Shown here in pieces: positions 36,570-45,195 of a stretch of 64,000 bases of DNA. The stretch comes from Acetobacter cibinongensis. GTDB taxonomy: Bacteria; Pseudomonadota; Alphaproteobacteria; Acetobacterales; Acetobacteraceae. Where the stretch lies: the NCBI RefSeq assembly GCF_000963925.1, contig NZ_BAMV01000005.1:62001-126000 (forward strand). Reading direction: 5' to 3'. The notes beneath the pieces were generated by a model that was given only the letters and a program-made list of their open reading frames with translations, had not been told where the DNA came from and did not search any database. The translations under genes and the position numbers were made by a program. Each line of letters starts with the position of its first letter. Position 1 is the stretch's first letter.

Positions 36570-36865
36570 AGTGCAGGAGGGGCTTGCCCCTTGGCTATGG
36601 CGATAAACGGAACGTGGAATAAGCGTAGTGGACCCGGGGGCAGTACCCGGCGTCTCCACCATAAAAATCCGGCTTTTGCGAGCATGGACAGATGGGGACG
36701 AAACAGGCTCGACACGCGTGGTAAAGACCTTCCTTTTGCCCGGTATTGTACCACCGTCATCGGGCTAAACTTACAAGTGCCAATGATAACACAAAGGTGC
36801 TCGCTGTCGCTGCATAAGCGATAAGCGCGGTTCGGGAGGGCACCGGGCAACAGAAGCCCTCCCAC
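36570..36865 (+). ncRNA. ssrA: Transfer-messenger RNA, circularly permuted two-piece form
   Basis: tmRNA frees ribosomes stalled on broken mRNA and tags the nascent chain for proteolysis. Here the tRNA 3' half comes first: T-arm CCGGG-GGCAGTA-CCCGG (36634-36650), acceptor strand CGTCTCC, then ACCA ending at 36661. A 32-nt spacer to be removed follows. The second piece begins GGGGACG at 36694 and pairs with CGTCTCC in seven pairs, including a G-U at pair three, the alanylation signal. GAAACAGGCTCGAC, the tag frame and a terminal stem (36834-36863) follow. Outer ends are approximate. This order is the alphaproteobacterial two-piece tmRNA. Confidence 0.93.
36779..36817 (+). other. tmRNA tag reading frame
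   Basis: Within the coding piece of ssrA the resume codon GCC opens a 12-codon frame ending in TAA that reads ANDNTKVLAVAA. ANDN at the start and AVAA at the end match alphaproteobacterial degradation tags. The end is the ClpX recognition signal and the front is the region contacted by SspB. Confidence 0.9.
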
Positions 36866-37020
36866 CTTATGTGATCTGCATTTTCCCCCGCGCCCTCCGG
36901 CATTTTTTCTGTTTGCGCTTTTTTGTCAGCACTGCCGTGCGATGGCAAAGAATTGCGCCTCCATCCCTTGCACTTGCGCCGCCTTTCCCGCATGGCTGAC
37001 ACCAGATGTGTTACAGCACT

Positions 37021-37040
37021 GGCGGGGCAAGTTCCCCGCC
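37021..37040 (+). other. Hairpin in the sspB leader
   Basis: GGCGGGG pairs with CCCCGCC over a 6-nt loop, 10 nt before the ribosome-binding site of sspB. There is no T-run, so it is not an ordinary terminator. It may mark the processed 3' border of the tmRNA transcript or affect sspB translation. Confidence 0.45.
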
Positions 37041-37061
37041 ACGCAAACAAGGAGAGTCGGC

Positions 37062-37601
37062 ATGGCAGACGACCACGACAACACCCCTGAAGACGGCGTT
37101 TTCCCACCAGAAAGCAAACTGCCTTACGAGAAGTGGCTGGAAGACGCCTACCGTACCGTCATGCTCAGCGCACTCGAGCATGTCAGCCGCGAAGGGTTTG
37201 AAGGGGAGCATCACTTTTACCTGACCTTCCGGACCGACATGCCAGGGGTGAACATTCCCGCCCGCCTGAGCGCACAATACCCGCATGAGATGACCATTGT
37301 GCTGCAACACCAGTTCTGGGACCTCAAGGTTGACCGGGATGCAGGGACTGTCTCCGTTGGGCTGTCTTTCGGGGGTGTTGGCTCCACTCTGACCATTCCC
37401 ATCCGGGCCTTTACCGGCTTTGCTGACCCGGCCATCCACCTAAGCCTGCACTTCTCCGCTGGTGAGCCTGAAGAGGGGCTTGAGGCACCGGATACCACTC
37501 CGGAAGCAGCCGCCGTGGCAGACGATACAGCAGAAAGTGATGCCTCTTCTCAGGTCGTGAGTCTTGACGCTTTTCGTAAGAAAGGGCCATCACCCGGTTA
37601 A
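37062..37601 (+). CDS. sspB: SspB, ClpXP adaptor for tmRNA-tagged proteins
   Basis: A 179-residue protein of the alphaproteobacterial SspB family. The conserved core is [31 protein letters not shown] and [16 protein letters not shown], followed by [12 protein letters not shown]. An acidic flexible tail then ends in [11 protein letters not shown], the ClpX-docking peptide. It tethers ssrA-tagged substrates to ClpXP. The ATG at 37062 has AAGGAG 7 nt upstream. It lies directly downstream of the ssrA gene whose tag it recognises. Confidence 0.93.
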   Translation: MADDHDNTPEDGVFPPESKLPYEKWLEDAYRTVMLSALEHVSREGFEGEHHFYLTFRTDMPGVNIPARLSAQYPHEMTIVLQHQFWDLKVDRDAGTVSVGLSFGGVGSTLTIPIRAFTGFADPAIHLSLHFSAGEPEEGLEAPDTTPEAAAVADDTAESDASSQVVSLDAFRKKGPSPG

Positions 37602-37651
37602 AGCCCCCGGCGCATGAACCAAGGGGGCGCGGCCATGGAGATGATGCACAC

Positions 37652-39307
37652 ATGAACAGCCAGCCCCCCCGCCCGCCTGTGCCTGCTTTTACCTACACGC
37701 CAGTTTTCCCACTGGGAGAAGACACAACCACCTACCGCAAGGTGGATATTGAAGGCGTGAGCACATCGCACTTCGGTGGCAAGACCGTTTTGCACATTAC
37801 GCCAGAAGCCCTGACGGAATTTACCGCGCAGGCATTCCATGAAGTAGCGCATTATCTGCGCCCCAAACATCTGGAACAGCTTGCCCATATTCTTAAAGAC
37901 CCTGAAGCTTCAGACAACGACCGCTTTGTAGCGCTCGACCTGCTCAAAAACGCCTGCATTGCCGCTGGCGGCGTGCTGCCCATGTGTCAGGATACTGGCA
38001 CCGCCATTGTATTTGGTAAAAAAGGCCAGCGCGTATGGGTAGAAGGGGACGAGGAAGTTGCCTTCTCCAAAGGTGTGTACGAAACCTACACACGCACCAA
38101 TTTGCGCTATTCGCAAATGGCGCCGCTGAGCATGTTTGAAGAAAAGAACACAGGCACCAACCTGCCTGTGCAATGCGATATTTTTGCAAGCCCCGCCACG
38201 CATCACGATGAACAGTTTGACCTGATGTTTGTGGCCAAGGGCGGTGGCTCTGCCAACAAAACCTTTCTGTTTCAGGAAACCCGCGCCCTACTGGGGTCTG
38301 AACAGAAGCTGCTTGACTGGCTGGATGTTAAAATCAAGACACTCGGCACCTCAGCCTGTCCGCCTTACCATCTGGCCATCGTAATCGGCGGTATGTCAGC
38401 CGAGCAGACACTTAAAACCGTCAAGCTGGCCTCCACCCATTGGTATGACAGCCTGCCAACCAGCGGCAGCCCGACCGGCCACGCCTTCCGTGACGTGGAA
38501 ATGGAACAGAAAATTCTGGGCCTAACCCGCAAACTGGGTATTGGCGCACAGTTTGGCGGCAAATATTTCTGCCATGACGTGCGCGTTATCCGCCTGCCAC
38601 GCCACGGGGCGTCCCTGCCCGTAGGTATGGGTGTCTCCTGCTCGGCTGACCGGCAGATCAAGGCGCGTATTACGGCAGAAGGCTTCTTTTTAGAACAGTT
38701 GGAGCATGACCCGGCACGCTTCCTGCCTGAAACCACGGACGAGCATCTGGACGGTGAGGCCGTGCAGATCAACCTGAACCGCCCGATGGATGAGATCCGC
38801 AAGGAGCTGTCTCGCTATCCTGTCAAAACCCGCCTGGCCCTGACCGGCACCGTTGTTGTTGCGCGTGATATTGCCCACGCCAAATTCAAGGAACGGTTGG
38901 ACCGGGGTGAAGGTCTGCCACAATACCTGAAAGACCATCCGGTTTATTACGCTGGCCCCGCCAAAACGCCGGAAGGTATGCCCACAGGCTCCTTCGGCCC
39001 GACCACGGCAGGCCGTATGGATTCCTATGTGGCTGAGCTTCAGGCCAATGGCGGGTCCTTTATCATGCTTGCCAAAGGCAACCGTTCCAAAGCCGTGAAG
39101 GATGCCTGCCAGACCTATTGCGGTTTTTATCTTGGCTCCGTTGGTGGCCCAGCAGCCCGCTTGGCGCAGGACTGCATTCGCAAGGTAGAGGTGCTGGAAT
39201 ACCCTGAACTGGGCATGGAAGCCGTGTGGAAAATTGAGGTTGAAAACTTCCCTGCGTTTATTGTTATCGACGACAAGGGCAATGACTTCTACGCTGAGTT
39301 AAGCTGA
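37652..39307 (+). CDS. fumA: Class I (Fe-S) fumarate hydratase
   Basis: A 551-residue fumarase of the oxygen-sensitive 4Fe-4S type. The N-terminal domain carries the first cluster ligand Cys112 in [10 protein letters not shown]; the [16 protein letters not shown] segment and a third Cys in the [12 protein letters not shown] region follow. The C-terminal beta domain includes [12 protein letters not shown]. It hydrates fumarate to malate in the TCA cycle. acnA, another Fe-S TCA enzyme, lies 18 kb away. The start is 50 nt after sspB. Confidence 0.95.
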   Translation: MNSQPPRPPVPAFTYTPVFPLGEDTTTYRKVDIEGVSTSHFGGKTVLHITPEALTEFTAQAFHEVAHYLRPKHLEQLAHILKDPEASDNDRFVALDLLKNACIAAGGVLPMCQDTGTAIVFGKKGQRVWVEGDEEVAFSKGVYETYTRTNLRYSQMAPLSMFEEKNTGTNLPVQCDIFASPATHHDEQFDLMFVAKGGGSANKTFLFQETRALLGSEQKLLDWLDVKIKTLGTSACPPYHLAIVIGGMSAEQTLKTVKLASTHWYDSLPTSGSPTGHAFRDVEMEQKILGLTRKLGIGAQFGGKYFCHDVRVIRLPRHGASLPVGMGVSCSADRQIKARITAEGFFLEQLEHDPARFLPETTDEHLDGEAVQINLNRPMDEIRKELSRYPVKTRLALTGTVVVARDIAHAKFKERLDRGEGLPQYLKDHPVYYAGPAKTPEGMPTGSFGPTTAGRMDSYVAELQANGGSFIMLAKGNRSKAVKDACQTYCGFYLGSVGGPAARLAQDCIRKVEVLEYPELGMEAVWKIEVENFPAFIVIDDKGNDFYAELS

Positions 39308-39368
39308 ACCCGTCAGCAGTCTGACCGGGCTTGTGCCCGGCAGGCCAACCAGAGGAGCCGTGCTGTTC

Positions 39369-39761
39369 ATGCGCTTTACCGTTGACCGGATGGACCATGC
39401 TGTCCTGACCGTTAGGGATGTTGATATTTCCGCCTCTTGGTACCAGCGTGTGCTGGGCATGGAGCGCGAGGAATACGGGCGCAACAACCGCACCGCCCTA
39501 CGTTTTGGGGGCCAGAAGCTTAACCTGCGCCCGCAGGATGCCTCCGGCTGGGATACGGCTGTTCATGCCCTGCCCGGCGGCAATGATCTGTGTTTTGTCA
39601 CGGCTGTCACCAGTGATGACGTGGTGGAGCATTTGAAAAAATGTGGTGTCACTCTGGTGGAAGGGCCTGTCGCGCGCTTGGGCGCACTCGGCCCCATTAC
39701 ATCGGTCTATTGCCACGACCCTGACCAGAACCTGATAGAAATAGCGTCCTACCAAGGATGA
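39369..39761 (+). CDS. VOC-family (glyoxalase/bleomycin-resistance fold) protein
   Basis: A protein of about 130 residues with two beta-alpha-beta-beta-beta units: MDHAVLTVRDVDISASWYQRVLGM at the front and ITSVYCHDPDQNLIEIASY at the end. This pattern (WY..VLGM, D.D.NLIE) is common to small VOC proteins annotated as virulence- or fosfomycin-related. The metal-ligand His in DHAV and Glu in NLIEI are present. The substrate is unknown. The ATG at 39369 is chosen; a GTG at 39360 next to GAGGAG is an alternative. Confidence 0.8.
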   Translation: MRFTVDRMDHAVLTVRDVDISASWYQRVLGMEREEYGRNNRTALRFGGQKLNLRPQDASGWDTAVHALPGGNDLCFVTAVTSDDVVEHLKKCGVTLVEGPVARLGALGPITSVYCHDPDQNLIEIASYQG

Positions 39762-39763
39762 AA

Positions 39764-39801
39764 AAAAGGCCTGCCCGGCACTCTAACCCGGCAGGCCTTT
39801 T
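39764..39801. terminator. Bidirectional terminator
   Basis: AAAGGCCTGCC pairs with GGCAGGCCTTT around CGGCACTCTAACCC; A and T runs lie on both sides. It sits between the VOC gene (plus) and the glucanase gene (minus). Confidence 0.92.
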
Positions 39802-39823
39802 TCTTTGCGCTGCTTCCTCCAGC

Positions 39824-41404
39824 TTATCCAGCCTGGTGGGCGTCAGCAGCCTTATCAGCCGGGGTTGCAACCGGTGTTGCTGCGGTGGAGCCATTTCCCA
39901 GCCAGCCACCGCGGAACCCTGCCCGCTCCAACCCTTTGCGAATAGACGGGTTACGCTTCATGACAGACCAGACGAACCCACTGCGTCTGTTTTCCAGCAT
40001 AAGCAGGATTGGTCCCTGATCGATCCCCAGATACGCTGTGTCTGACCAGAGTTTCTGATTGTTATGGTGGAAGCTCGGGTTGAAGGCATCTACAAATCCA
40101 TATTGCCCGTAAATGCTTTTCCCGTATCGACGCTTCATTTCCTTAAGAGCAGGAATTGCAATTTCCGGCGCAAACGCCACAGCACCACCGGCTGCTGTTG
40201 GGGCAATGGTCCCGTCATCCTGCGTATAGTCACGGCCAGCACCACGCGCAGCATAGGACAGGAAGTGGCGGGTTATGCCATTTTGCACTTCTGTCAGCTC
40301 GCCCGGTCCGTCACTGGCCGTCAGACCCCAGACCTCTGGCCCGTAATCCTGCCATTTACCGGGATTGGCAATGGCGTACGAACGCTGTGCATACACGGCG
40401 CGGCGGCTGTTTTCGAAATAATCAATGCCTTTTTCACGGTTCCAGTCATCCTGAATACCCCGAAAATCAATCCATGAATGGCTGTATTGATGGCCAAACA
40501 AAGGTGCAAAATTCAGGAGGGTCTGACCATAATACTCACCCCACCGCTTGTCGTTTGTGGTCAGCCACGCCTGCCAGGACGCGGGTTGCAGCGGATGTTT
40601 GGTTGAACCAAGGCCCAGAACATAGGCCATCATGCCCTCGCTATAACCTTCCCAGTAATTAGGGAGAAGCTGGTGCTCAGGAGACCACCCCATGCTCAGC
40701 CTCTGGTCTGGCCGACGCAACCAGGGCCAGTCCACATCCTGATACAGGGTGTTGGCCAGTGTGCGGATTTCCCGCTCCTGCGCTGTATCTGCCGTGTAAT
40801 AGCTTTCCGTGAACAAGATACCTTGCATGAGCAAAGCGGTATCAATGCTGGACAGTTCAATATCCTTATTGAACCGCAGGCCCGTATTACGATCAAGGAA
40901 GTGATAAAAAAAGCCGTGATAACCTGAGGCTTTGTCAGGTGTGTCATTCTGCGGCAAACTGCTCAGATACCGCAGGGTGGTCAGTGTGCGCTCAACTGCC
41001 TGTGCATGGGTAATGTAGCCGCGCTCAGCACCTATACCATAAGCGGTTAAACCAAAACCGATGGACGCCACGCTGGCCTGCGTCTGGTCTGAGGGGTAGC
41101 GGTCTGGCACAAGGCCTGTACGCGGGTCTCCTGCCTCCCAGAACCATTGAAATGTGCGGTGTTCCAGATCATCCAACAAGGCCGTGTCGGACGATGTCAG
41201 AGCAAACTCTTTTGCTGCATGAACAACTGTGTGGGGCTGCAGCGTGTTTTGTGGTGCCGTTACAGCGTGGGCATTGTCTACAACCCCTGCCGCCAGAGCT
41301 GAAACAGCAACGAAAGAGCGACCAACACCTAAAGCCGAACCAAAAAAACGCTGCCACAAACTATGAGACAGAACAGAGTGACGAGAGAAGCGCTGTTTTA
41401 TCAT
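39824..41404 (-). CDS. Secreted glucoamylase-domain protein, GH144-like (beta-1,2-glucanase type)
   Basis: A 526-residue protein. A signal peptide (basic head, GRSFVAVSALAAGVVDNAHA) is followed by an (alpha/alpha)6 catalytic domain. Family segments are LEHRTFQWFWEAGDPRTGLVPDR, ASVASIGFGLTAYGIGAERG, HGFFYHFLD, QYSHSWIDFRGIQDDW and the late GFVDAFNPS with IDQGPILLMLENRRSG. This is the domain called glucoamylase in older annotation; characterised members (GH144) cut beta-1,2-glucan. The opgC gene in the same window could modify that kind of glucan. The substrate is inferred, not shown. Confidence 0.82.
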   Translation of the reverse strand: MIKQRFSRHSVLSHSLWQRFFGSALGVGRSFVAVSALAAGVVDNAHAVTAPQNTLQPHTVVHAAKEFALTSSDTALLDDLEHRTFQWFWEAGDPRTGLVPDRYPSDQTQASVASIGFGLTAYGIGAERGYITHAQAVERTLTTLRYLSSLPQNDTPDKASGYHGFFYHFLDRNTGLRFNKDIELSSIDTALLMQGILFTESYYTADTAQEREIRTLANTLYQDVDWPWLRRPDQRLSMGWSPEHQLLPNYWEGYSEGMMAYVLGLGSTKHPLQPASWQAWLTTNDKRWGEYYGQTLLNFAPLFGHQYSHSWIDFRGIQDDWNREKGIDYFENSRRAVYAQRSYAIANPGKWQDYGPEVWGLTASDGPGELTEVQNGITRHFLSYAARGAGRDYTQDDGTIAPTAAGGAVAFAPEIAIPALKEMKRRYGKSIYGQYGFVDAFNPSFHHNNQKLWSDTAYLGIDQGPILLMLENRRSGFVWSVMKRNPSIRKGLERAGFRGGWLGNGSTAATPVATPADKAADAHQAG

Positions 41405-41480
41405 ATCGTGTGCCCCGTGCCTTTTCCGAAATGTCAGACTGTTTTTTCAGTCATAACACCATCATGCAAAGGAGGCATAT

Positions 41481-41508
41481 CCATGACAGGGCTATGACTC
41501 TGTCATGG
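41481..41508. repeat. Inverted repeat upstream of the glucanase gene
   Basis: CCATGACAG and CTGTCATGG are separated by 10 nt, 77 nt before the glucanase start. It may be an operator for that gene. A second pair, CGCAAAACC/GGTTTTGCG (41532-41540 and 41564-41572), lies closer to the end of dadA and may help end its transcript. Confidence 0.4.
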
Positions 41509-41600
41509 AGAGTGGTGTGCAGGTGCGGTTACGCAAAACCAGTTGCAGACACTCCGCGCACCCGGTTTTGCGAGTTCAAGTTATGACGAGACCCGAGAGA

Positions 41601-42860
41601 TCAGGCGCGCGTGTACCGGAAGACATTCAGATCTTCATAGGCAATATCAGGCTTTTTAGCTGACATAATGTCAGCCAGAACCCGACCAGACCCACAGGCC
41701 ATAGTCCAGCCCAACGTGCCATGACCCGTATTTAAAAATAGGTTTTCAAGCTTTGTGCGCCCGATAATGGGGGTGCCATCCGGGGTCATGGGCCGCAAAC
41801 CTGTCCAGAATGTTGCACCGGGCACATCGCAGCAATTCGGAAATAAATCTGTTACAGAGTGCTCAAGCGTATCACGCCGGGGTTTACGCAACCGTTTACT
41901 GAACCCTGCCAACTCCGCAGTACCGCCAACGCGCACGCGGTCGCCAAGGCGGGTAATACCAATCTTGAAGGTTTCATCCATAACGGTGGAGACCGGAGCG
42001 CGGTCAGCATCCGTAATGGCAGCCGTCAGGGAATAACCTTTTACCGGATAGATCGGCAGGTCCATCCCCAATGGCCGCGCCAGTTCAGGCGAGAAGCTAC
42101 CCAAAGACAGCACATAAGAGTCTGCCGTCATGACGCCTCGGCTGGTTTCCACCGCCGTAACACGTCCGGTATCAGACAAAATCTGCTTTATCTTGGTATT
42201 ATAAAGGAACTTCACCCCTTCCTGTTCCGCCATGGCGGCCAGACGCTGCGTAAACAGGAAAGCATCCCCGGTTTCGTCACCGGGCAGGCGCAGGCCTCCA
42301 ACAATTTTCTGGGCCGCGTCAGCCAGACCCGGCTCCGCCTTGATACAGCCTTCACGATCAAGCACCTCATACGGCACCTGATATTGCTTCAGCACGGCAA
42401 TATCCAACGCAGCACCGTCAAGCTGCTTTTGTGTGCGGAAAACCTGCAATGTGCCCTGCTGGCGGTCATCGTAATGGATGCCCACTTCTTTGCGTAAATC
42501 GCACATAACATCGCGGCTATATTCTGCCAGCCGCACCATACGGCCCTTATTACGGTCATAGGCAGGGGTGGTGCAGTTTTCCAGCATCTGCATCAGCCAC
42601 TTCCACAAATGCGGGTCTGGCAAAGGCCAGAATACAAATGGCCTATGCGCCATTGACAGCCATTTCATGGCTTTAAGCGGCACACCCGGCCCGGCCCATG
42701 GCGCAGAATACCCCGGAGACACCTGCCCTGCATTGGCAAAACTTGTTTCCAGACCCGCTTCGGGCTGGCGGTCAATAACCGTTACCTCGTGCCCGGCTTT
42801 TGCCAGATACCAAGCAGACGTAACCCCAACAACACCACCACCAAGAACAAGAACTTTCAT
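41601..42860 (-). CDS. dadA: D-amino acid dehydrogenase small subunit
   Basis: A 419-residue FAD protein. The dinucleotide-binding motif [19 protein letters not shown] opens the chain. [22 protein letters not shown] and [17 protein letters not shown] are signatures of DadA. It oxidises D-alanine to pyruvate and passes electrons to the respiratory quinone pool. It lies 30 nt after alr, so L-alanine is racemised and then oxidised by adjacent gene products. Confidence 0.96.
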   Translation of the reverse strand: MKVLVLGGGVVGVTSAWYLAKAGHEVTVIDRQPEAGLETSFANAGQVSPGYSAPWAGPGVPLKAMKWLSMAHRPFVFWPLPDPHLWKWLMQMLENCTTPAYDRNKGRMVRLAEYSRDVMCDLRKEVGIHYDDRQQGTLQVFRTQKQLDGAALDIAVLKQYQVPYEVLDREGCIKAEPGLADAAQKIVGGLRLPGDETGDAFLFTQRLAAMAEQEGVKFLYNTKIKQILSDTGRVTAVETSRGVMTADSYVLSLGSFSPELARPLGMDLPIYPVKGYSLTAAITDADRAPVSTVMDETFKIGITRLGDRVRVGGTAELAGFSKRLRKPRRDTLEHSVTDLFPNCCDVPGATFWTGLRPMTPDGTPIIGRTKLENLFLNTGHGTLGWTMACGSGRVLADIMSAKKPDIAYEDLNVFRYTRA

Positions 42861-42890
42861 GCCTGTAGCGCCTATTTTGTAATTATTAAT

Positions 42891-44027
42891 TCAAGAAAGG
42901 GGCGGTGTGTTCTGATAAACACGATGGTAGCGCCGCCCAAGGGAGGTCAGAACTTCGTACCCTATTGTGCCTTCTGCTGCGGCAACGTCATCCACGCCGT
43001 ACTGGTCGTTCAGCAGATCTACCAGCGTGTCTGCTGCCAGTGCCTCTTCAGAAAGAGCCGAGACATCAACCGTCATGGAATCCATGGAAATACGACCAAG
43101 TATGGGTAGCCTGTGGCCGTTGAACCATGCACAGCCGGTTGCGGCACCCTGGCGGGCAAAGCCGTCTGCGTAGCCAGTCGCTAATGTAGCAACACGACAT
43201 GGGCCCTCTGCCTGCCAGCTCAGGCCATACCCTACACGGTCGCCTTTTGACAGGGTGCGGGTTTGCAGAACATGGGCCTGCAACCGAACAACAGGCCTGA
43301 GCGGGTTTGGCCGGGTCTGGTTAGGAGCAACTCCGTAAAGGGCCGCACCCGGCCGCACCAGATTACGGTGAAAAGCGTCCCCTATAAAAATACCAGAAGA
43401 CGCCGCAAGGCTAAGCGGTGCTTTGGGTAAAAGCGCTGCATACGCAACAAGCCGTTCAAGTTGCTGGGCGTTGGCGTCATTATCCGGTGTGTCCGCACAG
43501 GCCAGATGGCTCATGATGAGCGAGAGCGAAATGCCCTCAAGCAAACTCGGAGTGTCAGCCAACCGCTTTACATCCTGCCCGGACAAGCCGAAGCGTGACA
43601 TGCCCGTATCCAGCTGTAAAACGGCATCCTGCGTTTGGCCCGTCTGCCGTGCAAATGCTTGAAGCTGCGCCACCTGCTCCAAAGAATTCAGTACCGGGCG
43701 CAAACCTGCCGCCGTGCAGTCTTTCAACGCATTGGGCCGTGCGCCATGCAAAACGGTAATGCGCGCCTGCGGAGAGACAAACGCCTTTAATGCTAGTCCC
43801 TCATCAACATGAGCCACAAAAAATTCACGCGCTCCGGCCTGCTCAAGCACGGGCGCAACGTGTGCAGCCCCAAGGCCATATGCGTCAGCCTTCACCACAG
43901 CAGCACAGGTTGCGTTGCCTACTTTCTCTGCCAAGAGCCGATAATTTGCCGCGATAGCCGCAAGATCAACTGTCAGGACAGCGCCTGCTCTGGAAGCAGG
44001 CCAAGATGTGGCGAGGGATGAAGACAT
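42891..44027 (-). CDS. alr: Alanine racemase
   Basis: A 378-residue PLP enzyme. The cofactor Lys lies in AAVVKADAYGLGA; the catalytic Tyr in RVGYGLSWQAEGP comes from the C-terminal domain. It interconverts L- and D-alanine. Next to dadA this is the catabolic (DadX-like) arrangement, but it could also supply D-alanine for peptidoglycan; no second alr is in this window. The ATG at 44027 is chosen; a GTG at 44042 is possible, and neither has a clear ribosome-binding site. Confidence 0.95.
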   Translation of the reverse strand: MSSSLATSWPASRAGAVLTVDLAAIAANYRLLAEKVGNATCAAVVKADAYGLGAAHVAPVLEQAGAREFFVAHVDEGLALKAFVSPQARITVLHGARPNALKDCTAAGLRPVLNSLEQVAQLQAFARQTGQTQDAVLQLDTGMSRFGLSGQDVKRLADTPSLLEGISLSLIMSHLACADTPDNDANAQQLERLVAYAALLPKAPLSLAASSGIFIGDAFHRNLVRPGAALYGVAPNQTRPNPLRPVVRLQAHVLQTRTLSKGDRVGYGLSWQAEGPCRVATLATGYADGFARQGAATGCAWFNGHRLPILGRISMDSMTVDVSALSEEALAADTLVDLLNDQYGVDDVAAAEGTIGYEVLTSLGRRYHRVYQNTPPLS

Positions 44028-44098
44028 AAACGGTGCACTCACACTGTTTCGATTTAAAAACTTTAGCAGGAATACTATGGTGTATCCTGCCCATTTAT

Positions 44099-44142
44099 CG
44101 CATAATAGTGCACTATAAGGAAAATTTTTCGCATATTATGCG
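44099..44142. promoter_or_regulatory. Candidate Lrp/AsnC operator between alr and the divergent regulator
   Basis: A perfect 12-bp palindrome ATAGTGCACTAT (44105-44116) and a 13-bp inverted repeat CGCATATTATGCG (44130-44142) lie together. CGCATA also begins at 44099, 31 nt (about three helix turns) before the second copy. AT-rich, helically phased sites like this are what Lrp-family octamers bind. Confidence 0.6.
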
Positions 44143-44163
44143 CAAAACGCCGAAAGTCACATC

Positions 44164-44643
44164 ATGATCTTCGACCGGGTTACAGATGCCATTATCCGCC
44201 ATCTTCAACATGACGGGCGCATGAGTAATGCAGACCTGGCACAGAAGGTTGGCCTTTCCCCTTCTGCCTGTTTGCGGCGCGTCAAGTTATTGGAAAAAAA
44301 CGGAATTATTCAAGGTTATCGTGCTGTTGTAGACCGTAACGCAACCCGCGCCATGGCCACCGTGATTATCCAGATCACCGTGGAACGGCAGACAGATGAC
44401 TGCCTCCGCCGCTTTGAGAGCCGGGTGCGCGAATGCCCGGATGTAAAAGAATGCTACCTGATGACAGGGGATGCAGACTACCTGCTGCGTGTTGAGGCGC
44501 AGGATATGTCAGATTACGAGCGCATTCATAAAGAAGAACTGTCCCGACTGCCGGGTGTTGTGCGTATCCAGAGCAATTTTGCCATTCGCCCCGTCGTAGC
44601 AGGCTGGAAAGGCACCATGACTCAGCCCCAGCGCGACTCATAA
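44164..44643 (+). CDS. Lrp/AsnC-family transcriptional regulator
   Basis: A 159-residue regulator. The N-terminal helix-turn-helix (DGRMSNADLAQKVGLSPSACLRRVKLLEK) is followed by a RAM/ACT effector domain (VQITVERQTDDCLRRFE; CYLMTGDADYLLRVEAQDM). It is divergent from alr-dadA with 136 nt between starts, as DadR is in other proteobacteria. It probably activates alanine catabolism in response to L-alanine; this is by analogy. Confidence 0.92.
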   Translation: MIFDRVTDAIIRHLQHDGRMSNADLAQKVGLSPSACLRRVKLLEKNGIIQGYRAVVDRNATRAMATVIIQITVERQTDDCLRRFESRVRECPDVKECYLMTGDADYLLRVEAQDMSDYERIHKEELSRLPGVVRIQSNFAIRPVVAGWKGTMTQPQRDS

Positions 44644-44693
44644 AAAAAAGCGGCTGATACGGCAGCATTCTGCGCCATATCAGCCGCCTTCTT
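44643..44693 (+). terminator. Terminator after the Lrp gene
   Basis: GCGGCTGATA pairs with TATCAGCCGC around an inner GGCAGCATTCTGCGCC that can also pair. CTTCTT follows, and an eight-A run precedes the stem, so it may also act on the minus strand after rbfA. Confidence 0.85.
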
Positions 44694-44721
44694 CTAAACT
44701 GGTATCGAGAGACAACCCCGC

Positions 44722-45195
44722 TTAGTGCTCGGAGTCGTCCTCAGCCTTGTTCTCTTCTGCCTCAAGATCTCTCTTCACGTCGGGAGACTTGAGCAGTGTG
44801 TCCATATACATGGCGTAATCAAGCGCCGTGTCTGGCTGGAAGTGCAACTCTGGTGCCACACGCAACCGCAGCTTGTGCGACATTTGCGTCCGTAACCAAG
44901 GCGCAACCCGCTTCAAGCCGGGAAGAAGAACTTCAATATCACTCCGCCCCAGCCGCGCGACGAAAACCGTAGCGTGTTTGAAGTCTGGTGAAAGCCGGAC
45001 TTCTGTCACGGTAACACGTGCATCTGCCAGTTCCGGGTCGCGGAAGGTTGTGCGGGCAAACAGCTCTGCCAGAACGCGCCTTACTTCTTCTCCAACCCGA
45101 AGCTGGCGCTGAGACGGCCCTGATGGTGAAAGACCGGCGAGATATCCCGCCGGTCCATTCAGTGCTGCCTTGCCTGATCCGTTGCGGCGGCTCAT
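44722..45195 (-). CDS. rbfA: Ribosome-binding factor A
   Basis: A 157-residue KH-fold protein. The conserved body is [40 protein letters not shown] and [27 protein letters not shown]. An acidic tail closes the chain. It helps mature 16S rRNA at the 5' end helix. The ATG overlaps the infB stop by 4 nt. Confidence 0.96.
   Translation of the reverse strand: MSRRNGSGKAALNGPAGYLAGLSPSGPSQRQLRVGEEVRRVLAELFARTTFRDPELADARVTVTEVRLSPDFKHATVFVARLGRSDIEVLLPGLKRVAPWLRTQMSHKLRLRVAPELHFQPDTALDYAMYMDTLLKSPDVKRDLEAEENKAEDDSEH

Noticed and set aside
36631-36661. T-arm and CCA end that look like a tRNA gene
   Set aside because: No D-arm or anticodon arm precedes it; the T-arm belongs to the acceptor piece of the permuted tmRNA.
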